From assembly GCF_014641595.1 (NCBI RefSeq), contig NZ_BMIA01000002.1, forward strand, positions 1-64,000: a DNA stretch of 64,000 nt, written 5' to 3'. The notes below the pieces were generated by a model, which worked only from the letters and a program-made list of their open reading frames with translations, was not told where the DNA came from and did not search any database. Both the position numbers and the translations under genes were made by a program. This document shows, piece by piece, positions 16,861-26,548 of the stretch (within the stretch, counting starts at the first letter, position 1; each line of letters starts with the position of its first letter). The DNA comes from Dyadobacter endophyticus (GTDB lineage Bacteria; Bacteroidota; Bacteroidia; Cytophagales; Spirosomataceae).

Positions 16861-17514
16861 ATGTTCAAAAATAAAGTGATCCGATACAGCACGATCGCGA
16901 TGTTCATTGCGATCCTTGCTTACTTCGTCATTGAAAACATGGGCGGCACCAGCAGCTCTGATGACGCCATCGCGGCCAATCCCGCCGCCTATAAAACCAA
17001 GATCCTCGAAGAACGCGCCGCCAAAGACGAGCAGTTCAAATCCGGCGACGACTCGCCGATCAAGGATAAGGAGGCATTCCACGGCCTGCATTACTTCGAA
17101 CCCAGCCTCGCATTCCGGATTAAGGCCAATATTTCGCCCTACATGCAAGACGATAAGGAGGTAATCGTCAAATATACTGACGGCACCACCGAGAAATACG
17201 AAAAATACGGCTATGCCAATTTCAGCGTCGAAGGCCAGTCGCAAAAACTGCTGTTGTTAAAAAACGAGGGCACTATTTCGGTGCTTTTCCGGGATGCTAC
17301 CAGCGGCAAGCAGACCTACGGCGGAGGCCGCTACCTGGATTACCCGGCAGATCAGATCAAGAACAACACCATCGTGCTCGACTTCAACAAGGCGTATAAC
17401 CCCTATTGTGCCTACCAGGAAAGCTACGCCTGCCCGGTACCGCCAGCCGAAAACACATTGACAGTGGCCATTCACGCCGGCGAAGTGACCGAAGAGGCCA
17501 CCCACGAAGAATGA
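16861..17514 (+). CDS. DUF1684-family membrane-anchored protein
   Basis: A 217-residue protein with an N-terminal hydrophobic anchor (residues 8-25) and a periplasmic DUF1684 domain. The family core is visible: HGLHYFEPSLAFRIKA, YGYANFSVEGQSQKLLLL, TYGGGRYLDY, VLDFNKAYNPYCAYQESYACPVPPAENTL. The C-terminal signature with two cysteines and a double proline is complete. The function is unknown; the fold is thought to bind small ligands. The gene has its own promoter-like element and is followed by pheT after 123 bases, which has a separate promoter element, so it is probably monocistronic. Confidence 0.85.
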   Translation: MFKNKVIRYSTIAMFIAILAYFVIENMGGTSSSDDAIAANPAAYKTKILEERAAKDEQFKSGDDSPIKDKEAFHGLHYFEPSLAFRIKANISPYMQDDKEVIVKYTDGTTEKYEKYGYANFSVEGQSQKLLLLKNEGTISVLFRDATSGKQTYGGGRYLDYPADQIKNNTIVLDFNKAYNPYCAYQESYACPVPPAENTLTVAIHAGEVTEEATHEE

Positions 17515-17575
17515 TGGCCTGATAAAAAACACGCACGCGGCGCCCAAAGCCCGGATGCCGTTCAAACTAAATCAT

Positions 17576-17583
17576 TAATTTTG
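17576..17583 (+). promoter_or_regulatory. Bacteroidota-type -7 element upstream of pheT
   Basis: TAATTTTG matches the -7 consensus exactly, 54 bases before the pheT start. No clear TTTG is seen at the -33 position, so this is motif plus position only. Confidence 0.4.
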
Positions 17584-17637
17584 CAAACAGGCTCTATTTA
17601 CCGCGCCTGAATTATTATTGTTATTAAAGCATTCTAG

Positions 17638-20067
17638 ATGAAGATCTCTTATAAGTGGCTTAAAGATTTAATTGAAATAACTGAAACACCCGAAGAAATC
17701 GACCGTTTGTTAACGGGCACCGGGCTGGAAGTAGAAGGTATTGAAGAGATCGAATCGATAAAAGGCGGCTTGCAGGGCGTGGTAATCGGTCAGGTATTGA
17801 CCTGTGAAAAGCATCCCGAAGCCGACCGGCTGAGCCTGACCACAGTCGATGTAGGCGGCCAAGCACCGCTTTCGATCGTTTGCGGCGCGCCTAATGTGGC
17901 CGCAGGCCAAAAGGTGATCGTGGCAACCGTTGGCGCTACATTATACCCGACCGGCAGCGAACAGCCGCTGGTTTTGAAAAAATCCAAAATCCGCGGGGCG
18001 CTTTCCGAAGGGATGATCTGCGCCGAGGACGAGCTGGGCGTGGGCACTTCCCACGAGGGCATTCTCGTGCTGGATACGGACCTGCCCAACGGCACACCTG
18101 CCGCTGAATATTTCGGCATTTCGTCCGATTACCTCATCGAGATCGGCCTTACGCCTAACCGCGCGGATGCGGCCTCGCATTACGGTGTTGCGCGTGATTT
18201 GAAAGCGGTTTTGAAGCGTCAGATCACTTTGCCCTCCGTTGATGCATTCAAAATCGATAACCAAAATCTGCCGATTCCGGTAGAAGTTCGCAATACAGAA
18301 GCTTGCCCTCGCTACACGGGTCTGACAATTTCAGGCATTACCGTGGCCGAATCGCCTGAATGGCTCAAACAGCGCCTGCAAACGATCGGCATCCGCGCCA
18401 TCAACAATATCGTCGATATTACCAATTACATCTGCCATGAGCTTGGCCAGCCGATGCATGCATTCGATGCCGGTAAAGTTTTGGGTCAAAAAGTGATTGT
18501 TACCACCCTTGCAGAAAACACGACATTTGTGACTTTGGACGGTATCGAACGCAAAATTTCTGCGAACGATCTGATGATTTGCAACCAGGGTACAGACGGA
18601 AACCCTGAACCAATGTGCATTGCCGGTGTTTTCGGCGGGCTTACCTCCGGCGTCACCGAAACGACTACTTCCATTTTTCTCGAATCGGCCTACTTCTCCC
18701 CTGTTTGGGTGCGCAGGACCGCCCAGCGTTTCTCGCTCAAAACCGATTCCTCATTCCGTTTCGAACGCGGTACCGACCCCAATATGCCGCTTTTCGCATT
18801 GAAACGCGCTGCATTACTGATCCAGCAGATCGCCGGCGGAAGCATTTCATCCGAAATTATCGACATTTACCCTGAGCCTATCGAGGATTTCAAGGTAAAT
18901 ATCAAATACAAAAACGTCGACCGGCTGATCGGCAAGTCCTTGGACAAAGCGCAGATTAAAAGCATTCTGGAATCGCTCGATATCCGCATTACCGACGAAA
19001 CTGAGGTTGGTTTCACTGCGATTGTGCCGCCATACCGTGTGGACGTTCAACGTGAGGCGGATGTTATCGAAGAGATTCTGCGCATTTACGGCTTCGGTCA
19101 CGTGGAATTGTCCGACGCATTGAGCTCGGATTACCTTTCGGATTTCCCCGTTAACGATCCTGAAAAGCTGAAACTGCGCGTGGCGGAGCTTTTGGTGGGC
19201 AATGGTTTCAATGAGATGATCAACAACTCGTTGACCAAACCGGAGTATCAGTCCATTTTGGGCGAAAGCCTTGCAGGTAATCCCGTTAAGATCCTGAACT
19301 ACCTGAGCGAAGAGCTCTCGGTCATGCGCCAGACGCTGCTTTTCTCAGGTCTGGAAGTGATCGCCTACAACAGCAACCGCCGCCAGAAGGATCTGAAAGT
19401 ATTTGAATTTGGCAAAACCTACCATGAAACCGATGGCAAGTACATCGAAAAGGAGCGCCTATCGGTATTCCTGACGGGCAATATCACCCATGAAAGCTGG
19501 TTTGAGAAGTCGCGCGAGGTGGTTTTCCACGATCTGGCTGCATTTGTGAACCAGGTTTTGACTTCGATGAAGATCAGAGAGGTGCAGAAACAGGAAGCGG
19601 ACAGGGGTATTTTCAAAAGTGGGTTAACACTGCTGGCCAATAAAAAGCCGGTAGTATCCTTTGGTTTGCTCAATGCGGCCATTGCGAAAAAGCTGGACAT
19701 CAAAGCGCCTGTTTACTACGCTGATTTTGACTGGGAATACCTGCTTCGCCAGTATAGCGCCGCCGTTGAATACACCGAAGTGTCTAAGTTCCCCGAGGTG
19801 CGCCGCGACCTTTCTGTGGTAGTAGGCAAAAACATCACTTTTGAGGAGCTTCGCCAGGCTGCCTACAAGACCGAGCGCAGCCTGCTCCGTTCGGTGAACG
19901 TATTTGATGTCTACGAAGGGGCCAACCTGGAAGGCAAAAAGTCGTATTCGATCAGCTTTATCTTACAGGACGAGCAGCAAACGCTGACCGACAAGGTGAT
20001 CGACAAGTCCATGCAGCGACTGATCGCTACCTACGAAAGGGAATTTGAAGCGGTGATCAGAAAATAA
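17638..20067 (+). CDS. pheT: Phenylalanine--tRNA ligase beta subunit
   Basis: The 809-residue beta subunit of the cytoplasmic alpha2-beta2 enzyme that charges tRNA-Phe. Domains in order: start MKISYKWLKDLI, the EMAP-type tRNA-binding domain at about 40-150 (CGAPNVAAGQKV), the B3/B4 editing domain at about 210-390 (NNIVDITNYICHELGQPMHAFD), the B5 domain at about 410-480 (PYRVDVQREADVIEEILRIYG), the catalytic-like core, and the C-terminal anticodon-binding FDX-ACB domain (SKFPEVRRDLSVVV ... LTDKVIDKSMQRL). Length is normal. pheS is not adjacent, so the two subunits are encoded apart, as is frequent in Bacteroidota. The cell-division genes follow on the same strand. Confidence 0.97.
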   Translation: MKISYKWLKDLIEITETPEEIDRLLTGTGLEVEGIEEIESIKGGLQGVVIGQVLTCEKHPEADRLSLTTVDVGGQAPLSIVCGAPNVAAGQKVIVATVGATLYPTGSEQPLVLKKSKIRGALSEGMICAEDELGVGTSHEGILVLDTDLPNGTPAAEYFGISSDYLIEIGLTPNRADAASHYGVARDLKAVLKRQITLPSVDAFKIDNQNLPIPVEVRNTEACPRYTGLTISGITVAESPEWLKQRLQTIGIRAINNIVDITNYICHELGQPMHAFDAGKVLGQKVIVTTLAENTTFVTLDGIERKISANDLMICNQGTDGNPEPMCIAGVFGGLTSGVTETTTSIFLESAYFSPVWVRRTAQRFSLKTDSSFRFERGTDPNMPLFALKRAALLIQQIAGGSISSEIIDIYPEPIEDFKVNIKYKNVDRLIGKSLDKAQIKSILESLDIRITDETEVGFTAIVPPYRVDVQREADVIEEILRIYGFGHVELSDALSSDYLSDFPVNDPEKLKLRVAELLVGNGFNEMINNSLTKPEYQSILGESLAGNPVKILNYLSEELSVMRQTLLFSGLEVIAYNSNRRQKDLKVFEFGKTYHETDGKYIEKERLSVFLTGNITHESWFEKSREVVFHDLAAFVNQVLTSMKIREVQKQEADRGIFKSGLTLLANKKPVVSFGLLNAAIAKKLDIKAPVYYADFDWEYLLRQYSAAVEYTEVSKFPEVRRDLSVVVGKNITFEELRQAAYKTERSLLRSVNVFDVYEGANLEGKKSYSISFILQDEQQTLTDKVIDKSMQRLIATYEREFEAVIRK

Positions 20068-20108
20068 GTCCGGTTTTTTTCACTTGTCGGATCTTTCAGT
20101 TTAAAAAA

Positions 20109-20453
20109 ATGGAGAGGAGCATTGAACGTATTATCGAACACAAACTGTCCGACGTCGAGAAAAAACTCGAAATCCTGATCAATCATAAAGAGAAATTAAA
20201 CTGGTCGATCTCAGAGCTCCAGCGTGAAAACGCGGAGCTCCGGGTGGCCAATGCGAAGCTCACGGAAGAATCGAAAGAAATAAGGAAAAAATACACGTCT
20301 TTAGAAAAAGACTTTAATAAGTCTAAAAGTTTCGCTAAACTTGTCACTAGTAAACTGACACCAACAGGCGCAATTGCCGAACTGAAAGAATCAGTTGAAA
20401 GATATATCCAGGAGATCGATAAGTGCATCGAATTGCTTGAAGATACCTTATGA
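20109..20453 (+). CDS. Small coiled-coil protein upstream of zapA (ZapB-like position)
   Basis: A 114-residue protein that is almost entirely one predicted coiled coil, rich in Lys, Glu and Leu, with heptad spacing from LSDVEKKLEILINHKEKL to YTSLEKDFNKSKSF. It has no signal peptide. It overlaps the zapA start by 4 bases (stop TGA inside TTATGA), so the two are translationally coupled. In many bacteria a coiled-coil partner works with ZapA at the FtsZ ring; by position this may be such a partner, but the sequence is too simple to prove homology to ZapB. Confidence 0.8.
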   Translation: MERSIERIIEHKLSDVEKKLEILINHKEKLNWSISELQRENAELRVANAKLTEESKEIRKKYTSLEKDFNKSKSFAKLVTSKLTPTGAIAELKESVERYIQEIDKCIELLEDTL

Positions 20454-20761
20454 AAAAAAATAGCATACCTAATCCAGATGTTTCTGTCTTTATAAAACTG
20501 CTGGACAGAGGTTTCAAACTGAGCGTTCCGGCGGATCAGGAGAAATTCTACAGGGATGGGTATGAGGTGTTCATGCAGCGTGTGCAACAGCATAAATTAA
20601 AAGGGAAAGTATACGGTGATATAGAGGCTATTGCATTGACTTCTATAGAATGCCTGGTGGCATTGCAACGGAACCAGGAAGAAATGGACGACCTGGTAGC
20701 GGCTTTTAAAAGCAGAGTAGAAAAACTGGACGAGACTCTCGCCGGTGCTATTGAGAGCTGA
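20450..20761 (+). CDS. zapA: Cell division protein ZapA
   Basis: A 103-residue cytoplasmic protein that bundles FtsZ filaments at midcell. It has the ZapA pattern of a small N-terminal beta region (VSVFIKLLDRGFKLSVPADQEKFYRDGYE) followed by a long helix (ECLVALQRNQEEMDDLVAAFKSRVEKLDETL) that would dimerise. The start at 20450 overlaps the preceding coiled-coil gene by 4 bases. The position between pheT and rny is the usual Bacteroidota neighbourhood. No 6S RNA-like structure was recognised in the 120-base gap after it. Confidence 0.85.
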   Translation: MKKNSIPNPDVSVFIKLLDRGFKLSVPADQEKFYRDGYEVFMQRVQQHKLKGKVYGDIEAIALTSIECLVALQRNQEEMDDLVAAFKSRVEKLDETLAGAIES

Positions 20762-20881
20762 CGCCCATACCTGACCTTTGATTTAACAGTATCTGCAAAA
20801 ATATTCTTTCAATTTCTTCCATTTTCGGCATTTCAACGCGGGTGTAGTCGGTAAAACCAACTATATATAACCATTATTGAA

Positions 20882-22453
20882 ATGTCTAATTCATTGTATT
20901 TCATCGTCATCCTGTCAGATATCATCGCCATAGGGGTGGGTATTTTTGCAGGTAAGTACATCTTTCAGCGATCATTCGACGCAAAGGAAAAAGAGGCCCA
21001 GGAACGTGCAGCTGAAATTCTCCGGAATGCAGAAGTAGCAGCCGAAAACATCAAAAAAGACCGCATTCTTGAAGCGAAAGAAAAGTACCTCCGCTTGAAA
21101 ACCGAATTCGAAGAAGACGCCAATAAAAAACGCAGCATCCTGCAAGGCAACGAGCAGAAGCTCAAACAACGCGAACAGAGCCTCAACCAGAGCATCGAAC
21201 AGGCCAAACGCAAGGAAAACGAGCTGGACACGCTCAAAAACAACCTCAGCCAGCAGCTGGAAACCGCAACAAAGCGCCGCGAAGACGCGGAAAAATCCTT
21301 GCAGCAGCAGGTTGCCCAGCTTGAAAAAATAGCTAACCTTACCGCAGAACAGGCGCGCGAGCAGCTTGTAGACGCATTGAAAGCCGAAGCCGAGACCCGC
21401 GCGGGATCCTATATTAAAAGCGCGATGGAAGAAGCGCGTCTTACCGCTACCAAAGAGGCGAAAAAGATCGTTATCGAAACCATCCAGCGCACTGCCGCCG
21501 AGCATGCCATCGAAAACTGCGTGTCGGTATTCAACATTGAAAACGACGATATCAAAGGTAAAATCATCGGCCGTGAAGGACGTAACATCCGCGCGCTGGA
21601 AGCAGCTACCGGTGTTGAGATTATCGTAGACGATACCCCGGAAGCGATCGTTATCTCAGGTTTTGACCCCGTAAGAAGGGAAATAGCCCGCCTTTCATTG
21701 CACCGTTTGGTGCAGGACGGACGTATCCACCCTGCCCGTATTGAGGAGGTGGTGGCCAAAACACGCAAAAATATCGAAGATGAAATCGTTGAGATCGGTG
21801 AAAGAACCGTGATCGACATGGGTATCCACGGCCTTCACCCTGAACTGGTGAAAATGATTGGCCGGATGCGGTTCCGCTCTTCTTACGGGCAGAACCTGCT
21901 GCAACACTCGCGCGAAGTAGCCAAATTGTGCGCTACGATGGCTGCCGAACTTGGCTTGAATACCAAACTGGCTAAACGCGCCGGTCTGCTGCACGATATT
22001 GGTAAAGTATGGCCCGAAGAATCGGATCTGCCGCACGCGATCCTGGGTATGGAGCTTGCCAAGAAATACAAAGAGAACCCAGAGGTTTGCAATGCGATCG
22101 GAGCCCACCATGACGAGATCGAAATGACTTCTATTCTTTCGCCGATCATCCAGGTTTGCGACGCCATTTCAGGCTCTCGCCCGGGCGCCCGCCGCGAAAT
22201 GATGGAATCCTACATCCAGCGTCTTCGCGACCTGGAAAACCTGGCCTTGTCCTTTGATGGCGTCGAGAAATGCTACGCGATCCAGGCGGGCCGCGAGCTG
22301 CGCGTGATCATCGATGCGGATAATGTTTCCGATGAAAAAGCGGGTCTGTTATCGTTTGACATCTCCCAGAAAATTGAAAAAGAAATGCAGTACCCCGGCC
22401 AGATCAAGATCACGGTGATCCGTGAAATGCGCTCGGTGGCATACGCGCGTTAA
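20882..22453 (+). CDS. rny: Ribonuclease Y
   Basis: A 523-residue membrane-anchored endoribonuclease that starts bulk mRNA decay. Domains in order: one N-terminal transmembrane helix (residues 5-27), a long coiled coil to about residue 200 ([17 protein letters not shown] onward), a KH RNA-binding domain ([19 protein letters not shown]), and an HD metal-dependent phosphohydrolase domain ([29 protein letters not shown]). All key residues are present and length is normal for the family. It is followed after 15 bases by a MoxR-like AAA ATPase on the same strand. Confidence 0.97.
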   Translation: MSNSLYFIVILSDIIAIGVGIFAGKYIFQRSFDAKEKEAQERAAEILRNAEVAAENIKKDRILEAKEKYLRLKTEFEEDANKKRSILQGNEQKLKQREQSLNQSIEQAKRKENELDTLKNNLSQQLETATKRREDAEKSLQQQVAQLEKIANLTAEQAREQLVDALKAEAETRAGSYIKSAMEEARLTATKEAKKIVIETIQRTAAEHAIENCVSVFNIENDDIKGKIIGREGRNIRALEAATGVEIIVDDTPEAIVISGFDPVRREIARLSLHRLVQDGRIHPARIEEVVAKTRKNIEDEIVEIGERTVIDMGIHGLHPELVKMIGRMRFRSSYGQNLLQHSREVAKLCATMAAELGLNTKLAKRAGLLHDIGKVWPEESDLPHAILGMELAKKYKENPEVCNAIGAHHDEIEMTSILSPIIQVCDAISGSRPGARREMMESYIQRLRDLENLALSFDGVEKCYAIQAGRELRVIIDADNVSDEKAGLLSFDISQKIEKEMQYPGQIKITVIREMRSVAYAR

Positions 22454-22468
22454 TCCACTATTTCATAC

Positions 22469-24007
22469 ATGACTTACTCAAAGCTTACAAGCACAGAACT
22501 ACTGGGAATCCGCACGCTCGGAGAACTAAAAAAAGCAGGTTATCGGTCCCGTTCGATCAAGCAGGAGCTAAGAGATAATCTGATTGAAAAAATCAGAAAC
22601 AAAGAGAATGTTTTCCCCGGAATCTGGGGTTATGAAGAAACGGTCATTCCTGATGTGGAAAGGGCCGTTCTTTCGATGCATAACATCAACTTTTTGGGTC
22701 TTCGCGGGCAGGCCAAGACGCGTATCGCACGCATGATGGTAGGTCTGCTGGATGAATATATCCCCTACATTAAAAATTCAGAGCTGCACGATGATCCTTT
22801 GGCCCCGCTCTCACGCTATGCCAAGGATGTGCTGGCCGAGCAGGGCGATAATGCCGAAATCGGATGGCTGCACCGCGATGAGCGCTATACCGAGAAACTG
22901 GCTACGCCCGATGTTTCGGTAGCGGATCTGATCGGTGATGTCGACCCGATTAAGGCGGCAACATTGAAGCTTCCCTACTCGGATGAGCGCGTGATCCATT
23001 TCGGATTGATACCTCGCTCTCACCGCGGCATTTTCGTGATCAATGAGCTGCCCGATTTACAGGCGCGTATCCAGGTGGCGCTATTCAATATTTTGCAGGA
23101 AGGCGATATTCAGATCCGTGGTTTCAAACTGCGGTTGCCGCTCGATATTCAGTTTGTCTTCACTGCTAACCCAGAGGATTATACCAACCGCGGAAGCATT
23201 GTAACGCCCTTGAAAGACCGGATCGAAAGTCAGATCGTCACCCATTACCCAAAGACGATCGAAACCGGCAAGCGCATTACCGAGCAGGAAGCGGTTGTCA
23301 AACCAGAGCAGAAGGGCATTGTGCGCGTCAATGAGCTTGTTAAGACCCTTATTGAACAAATTGCATTTGAGGCCCGCGAAAGTGAATATGTCGACAGCAA
23401 AAGCGGCGTTTCGGCGCGTCTGACGATTTCTGCATATGAAAGCCTTCTGAGTACTGCTGAGCGCAGAGCATTAATTAATGGCGAAAGCTCGACCTACGTG
23501 CGCGTTTCCGACCTTTACGGAGTCGTTTCCGCGATTTGCGGAAAGGTGGAGCTCGTCTACGAAGGTGAAGTGGAAGGCCCTGTGATCGTAGCTCAGAACC
23601 TGATCGGTAAAGCGATCCGGACCCAGTTTCTGAACTTCTTCCCGGATCCGGAAAAAAGCAAGAAGAGCAAGATCAATCCTTACGCGAAAGTAGTCGAGTG
23701 GTTTGGCGCGGGCAATGAAATGGAAATGCCTGCCGATATGACCGACCGCGAATACATCGCCCGTTTGAAAACCATCGACGGCCTGGATGATTTCGTGGAT
23801 ATGCTCTCAGCATACAATGATGCCGAAGAAAAACTTTTCATGATGGAATTCGCCCTGCACGGTATGGCCGAATTCTCGCTGGTAGGCAAGCAGGCCCTCG
23901 ATCAGGGCATGAAATTTCAAGACCTGGTCAGCAGCATGTTCTCAGGTCCCGGGGAAGATGATTATGACTTCGACGAAGACGACGATGATGATCGCAAGCC
24001 TTTCTAG
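22469..24007 (+). CDS. MoxR/magnesium-chelatase-type AAA+ ATPase
   Basis: A 512-residue cytoplasmic AAA+ ATPase. The P-loop reads GLRGQAKT, a variant with Ala in place of the last Gly, as seen in RavA-type MoxR proteins (GPPGIAKS). The Walker B region is GIFVINELPDLQARIQVALFNILQEGD and sensor 1 is FVFTANPED; a lid domain follows. The last 20 residues are very acidic (DYDFDEDDDDD), which may contact a partner. MoxR-type ATPases usually work with a VWA protein as a chaperone or metal-insertase pair; a matching VWA protein is encoded far away at 56256-57365. It is 15 bases downstream of rny and ends at a terminator shared with recA. Confidence 0.85.
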   Translation: MTYSKLTSTELLGIRTLGELKKAGYRSRSIKQELRDNLIEKIRNKENVFPGIWGYEETVIPDVERAVLSMHNINFLGLRGQAKTRIARMMVGLLDEYIPYIKNSELHDDPLAPLSRYAKDVLAEQGDNAEIGWLHRDERYTEKLATPDVSVADLIGDVDPIKAATLKLPYSDERVIHFGLIPRSHRGIFVINELPDLQARIQVALFNILQEGDIQIRGFKLRLPLDIQFVFTANPEDYTNRGSIVTPLKDRIESQIVTHYPKTIETGKRITEQEAVVKPEQKGIVRVNELVKTLIEQIAFEARESEYVDSKSGVSARLTISAYESLLSTAERRALINGESSTYVRVSDLYGVVSAICGKVELVYEGEVEGPVIVAQNLIGKAIRTQFLNFFPDPEKSKKSKINPYAKVVEWFGAGNEMEMPADMTDREYIARLKTIDGLDDFVDMLSAYNDAEEKLFMMEFALHGMAEFSLVGKQALDQGMKFQDLVSSMFSGPGEDDYDFDEDDDDDRKPF

Positions 24008-24029
24008 AAGATTCAAATAGACTACAAAT

Positions 24030-24063
24030 AAAAATGCCCTGCTACAAACAGGGCATTTTTTAT
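24030..24063. terminator. Bidirectional intrinsic terminator between the AAA ATPase gene and recA
   Basis: Inverted repeat AAAAATGCCCTG / CAGGGCATTTTTT with a 7-base loop; A-tract and U-tract on both sides. It lies 23 bases after the ATPase stop and 20 bases after the recA stop. Confidence 0.9.
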
Positions 24064-24082
24064 AATCAATGCAATTGAAAAC

Positions 24083-25150
24083 TTATTCCGGTGAACCCTC
24101 GTCTACCACATTAGGCTCGCTGGTGTCGATCAACACATCTGGATCGACATTTACCTGGCCGCGGATCTTGGCTTCCAGCTCATCCATCAGCTCGGGATTA
24201 TCTTTGATCAGCGCTTTGACCGCGTCACGACCTTGTCCGAGTCGGTTACCGTCATAGCTGAACCACGAGCCTGATTTCTTGACAATATCCAGCTCCACAG
24301 CAAGGTCGATGATCTCCCCTACTTTGGAAATGCCCTCGCCGTACATGATATCGAATTCCACCACTTTGAATGGAGGCGCTACCTTGTTCTTAACTACTTT
24401 CACACGTGTACGGTTACCCAGGATCGCGTCAGCACTTTCCTTGATCTGGCCCACACGGCGGATATCCAGCCGAACGGATGCGTAGTATTTCAATGCATTA
24501 CCACCTGTTGTTGTCTCAGGGTTACCAAACATCACACCGATCTTCTCGCGAAGCTGGTTGATGAAAATACAGCAGCAGCCTGTTTTGTTAATCACCCCGG
24601 TCAGCTTACGCAGGGCCTGGGACATCAAACGCGCCTGCAAACCCATTTTGCTGTCGCCCATTTCACCTTCGAGCTCAGCGCGTGGTACCAATGCGGCCAC
24701 CGAGTCGATGACGATAATGTCAACAGCGCCGGAGCTGATCAGGTGCTCTGCGATTTCGAGTGCCTGCTCACCGTTGTCGGGCTGCGAGATAAGCAGGTTG
24801 CTTGTATCGATGCCGAGCTTTTCAGCGTACGAACGGTCAAAAGCGTGTTCGGCGTCTATGAATGCAGCAAGGCCACCCTTTTTCTGGGCCTCGGCAATAC
24901 AATGCATCGATAATGTGGTTTTACCCGATGATTCCGGTCCGTAGATCTCCACGATCCGGCCACGGGGAACACCGCCTACGCCCAGGGCGAGGTCAAGGCC
25001 CAGTGAACCGGTTGAAATCACGGGAATATCTAATACTTTGGTGTCGCTCAGACGCATCACAGTACCTTTTCCGTAAGTCTTATCGAGCTTTTCGAGCGTG
25101 GTCTGTAACGCTTTTAGTTTGTTGTCTTTATCTGTTGTTGCTTGTGCCAT
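24083..25150 (-). CDS. recA: Recombinase RecA
   Basis: The 355-residue strand-exchange protein for homologous recombination and the SOS response. Walker A is GPESSGKTT at residues 71-79, Walker B is [11 protein letters not shown], loop 1 includes [10 protein letters not shown] and loop 2 includes [20 protein letters not shown]. The acidic C-terminal tail (residues 325-355, ending near [14 protein letters not shown]) is complete. The start at 25150 follows a short leader that contains a terminator-like hairpin (see separate entry). No LexA box was recognised upstream. Transcribed alone towards the shared terminator. Confidence 0.98.
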   Translation of the reverse strand: MAQATTDKDNKLKALQTTLEKLDKTYGKGTVMRLSDTKVLDIPVISTGSLGLDLALGVGGVPRGRIVEIYGPESSGKTTLSMHCIAEAQKKGGLAAFIDAEHAFDRSYAEKLGIDTSNLLISQPDNGEQALEIAEHLISSGAVDIIVIDSVAALVPRAELEGEMGDSKMGLQARLMSQALRKLTGVINKTGCCCIFINQLREKIGVMFGNPETTTGGNALKYYASVRLDIRRVGQIKESADAILGNRTRVKVVKNKVAPPFKVVEFDIMYGEGISKVGEIIDLAVELDIVKKSGSWFSYDGNRLGQGRDAVKALIKDNPELMDELEAKIRGQVNVDPDVLIDTSEPNVVDEGSPE

Positions 25151-25181
25151 AAAAATGGTAACAGTAATTTGGTTGGTACAT

Positions 25182-25213
25182 AAAAAAGCGGCTTTTGCAG
25201 GACAAAAACCGCT
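25182..25213 (-). terminator. Terminator-like hairpin in the recA leader
   Basis: On the minus strand an 11-base stem (25213-25203 pairing with 25197-25187, one G-U or mismatch pair) with a 5-base loop is followed directly by six T residues (25187-25182). This is the form of an intrinsic terminator, only about 35 bases before the recA start codon. It may reduce or regulate read-through into recA, or end a short leader transcript. Confidence 0.6.
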
Positions 25214-25476
25214 CGTAAATGGGTCTTTATTGTTTTGTAAAAATAGCTAATTCCAAGTGAAACAACAACCCGCATTTTGCCGAAAAACTTAATATTTCCC
25301 GAAATTTTCGCATTTTCGGGCGTTTACAAAACAGGAAATAAAATAGCGATACCCAAGTGAGCGGAACTGATTATTAAACGGCGTCAAAGCATCTTCTACC
25401 AGCACTTAGATATCATTGATTTGCCTAATTTTACAACGATTACCGATTTACATCCGGGCATCATTTCAGGGGCCGG
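25214..25476. other. Intergenic region between recA and the aminopeptidase gene
   Basis: No reading frame of note. On the recA side, TATTTTTA near 25240-25250 with TTG about 17 bases upstream could be a promoter that departs from the -7 consensus in the last base. A 7-base inverted repeat (CCCGAAA / TTTCGGG) lies at 25298-25320 and could be an operator, since it is upstream of the presumed recA promoter. On the other side TAATTTTA about 45 bases before 25477 may serve the aminopeptidase gene. All three are pattern matches only. Confidence 0.4.
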
Positions 25477-26538
25477 ATGCATTCACTTAATATTGAAATT
25501 GTGATCAAAAAAATATTGGTTGCCCTTTTGGCCGTCGTGGTACTGCTTGGTATATGGCAAAGGGATGTGCTCACTTACGCATTTTTACAGGCCAAAGGAC
25601 AGATTGGCATACTCATGCAGGTAGAAGACGTTGAAGATGTGCTGGCCAGCAAAACGTTTCCCGATTCGCTCAAAGCGAGGATCCGTCTCATTGAGGAGAT
25701 TAAGAAATTCGGTGTGGACTCGCTCGGGCTGACACCCTCTGATAATTATACCACGTTCTACGATCAGCACGGCCGGCCGCTTATCTGGCTGATCACCGCC
25801 TCGGAAAGGTATAAAGTCCAGCCGCACCAGTGGCATTTCCCGATCGTGGGCACATTCCCCTACAAAGGCTATTTTGATTCAACCCGCGCAGTTGCCGAAG
25901 AAAAAACATTGATCGACAACGGGCTGGATACCGATATCGGTGAAGTATCAGCGTGGTCTACGCTCGGCTATTTGAAAGACCCAATCCTTTCCAGCATGCT
26001 CCGCCGACGCGATGGCAGCCTGGCCAACCTGATCTTGCACGAGCTTACGCATGGTACGCTTTTTGTGAAAAATAACCTGGAATTGAACGAAAACCTGGCC
26101 AGCTTTGTGGGCGATCAGGGTGCGATCCGGTTTTTGAGATACAAATACGGAGCGGATTCTGAGCAAATGCGTCAGTATGAGTACTCAAAACGTTATAATG
26201 ACGCCTATTCACAGCATATGCTCAGAGGCGCAGGCCGGCTGGATAGTCTTTACAAGACATTCGGCCCCGACCCGACACCGAATGCGCGGCGGGACTCGTT
26301 GAAGGCCAGATTGATCACTGATATCGTCAGCGACACGGATACACTTCTTTCAGGCAAGCGTACGTTAACAAACAAAAACGGCTGGCCCGACGGAAAACTT
26401 CCCAATAATGCTTACTTTATCAGCTACCTGACCTACAAGTCCAAGCAGGACACTTTCAGGCAGGAATTTGAAAAAAAGTTTGGAAGGGATTTAAAGAAAT
26501 ACCTGAACCATTTAAAGGGACAATACCCTTCCCTGTAA
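25477..26538 (+). CDS. Putative zinc aminopeptidase (PF10023 type)
   Basis: A 353-residue protein with one N-terminal membrane anchor (about residues 12-29) and a periplasmic catalytic domain. The zinc motif is HELTH near residue 187, with a second glutamate in LNENLASFVGDQGA about 15 residues later, the arrangement expected for the putative aminopeptidase family PF10023. Family members are of unknown substrate. It is followed after 10 bases by the DUF3108 gene, so both are probably in one transcript. An alternative start is the GTG at 25501, just before the lysine pair of the anchor. Confidence 0.8.
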   Translation: MHSLNIEIVIKKILVALLAVVVLLGIWQRDVLTYAFLQAKGQIGILMQVEDVEDVLASKTFPDSLKARIRLIEEIKKFGVDSLGLTPSDNYTTFYDQHGRPLIWLITASERYKVQPHQWHFPIVGTFPYKGYFDSTRAVAEEKTLIDNGLDTDIGEVSAWSTLGYLKDPILSSMLRRRDGSLANLILHELTHGTLFVKNNLELNENLASFVGDQGAIRFLRYKYGADSEQMRQYEYSKRYNDAYSQHMLRGAGRLDSLYKTFGPDPTPNARRDSLKARLITDIVSDTDTLLSGKRTLTNKNGWPDGKLPNNAYFISYLTYKSKQDTFRQEFEKKFGRDLKKYLNHLKGQYPSL

Positions 26539-26548
26539 AGTTATTAGC

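Noticed and set aside
20762..20881. Possible 6S RNA after zapA, as in gamma-proteobacteria
   Set aside because: The gap is only 120 bases, with no long self-complementary structure or central bubble.
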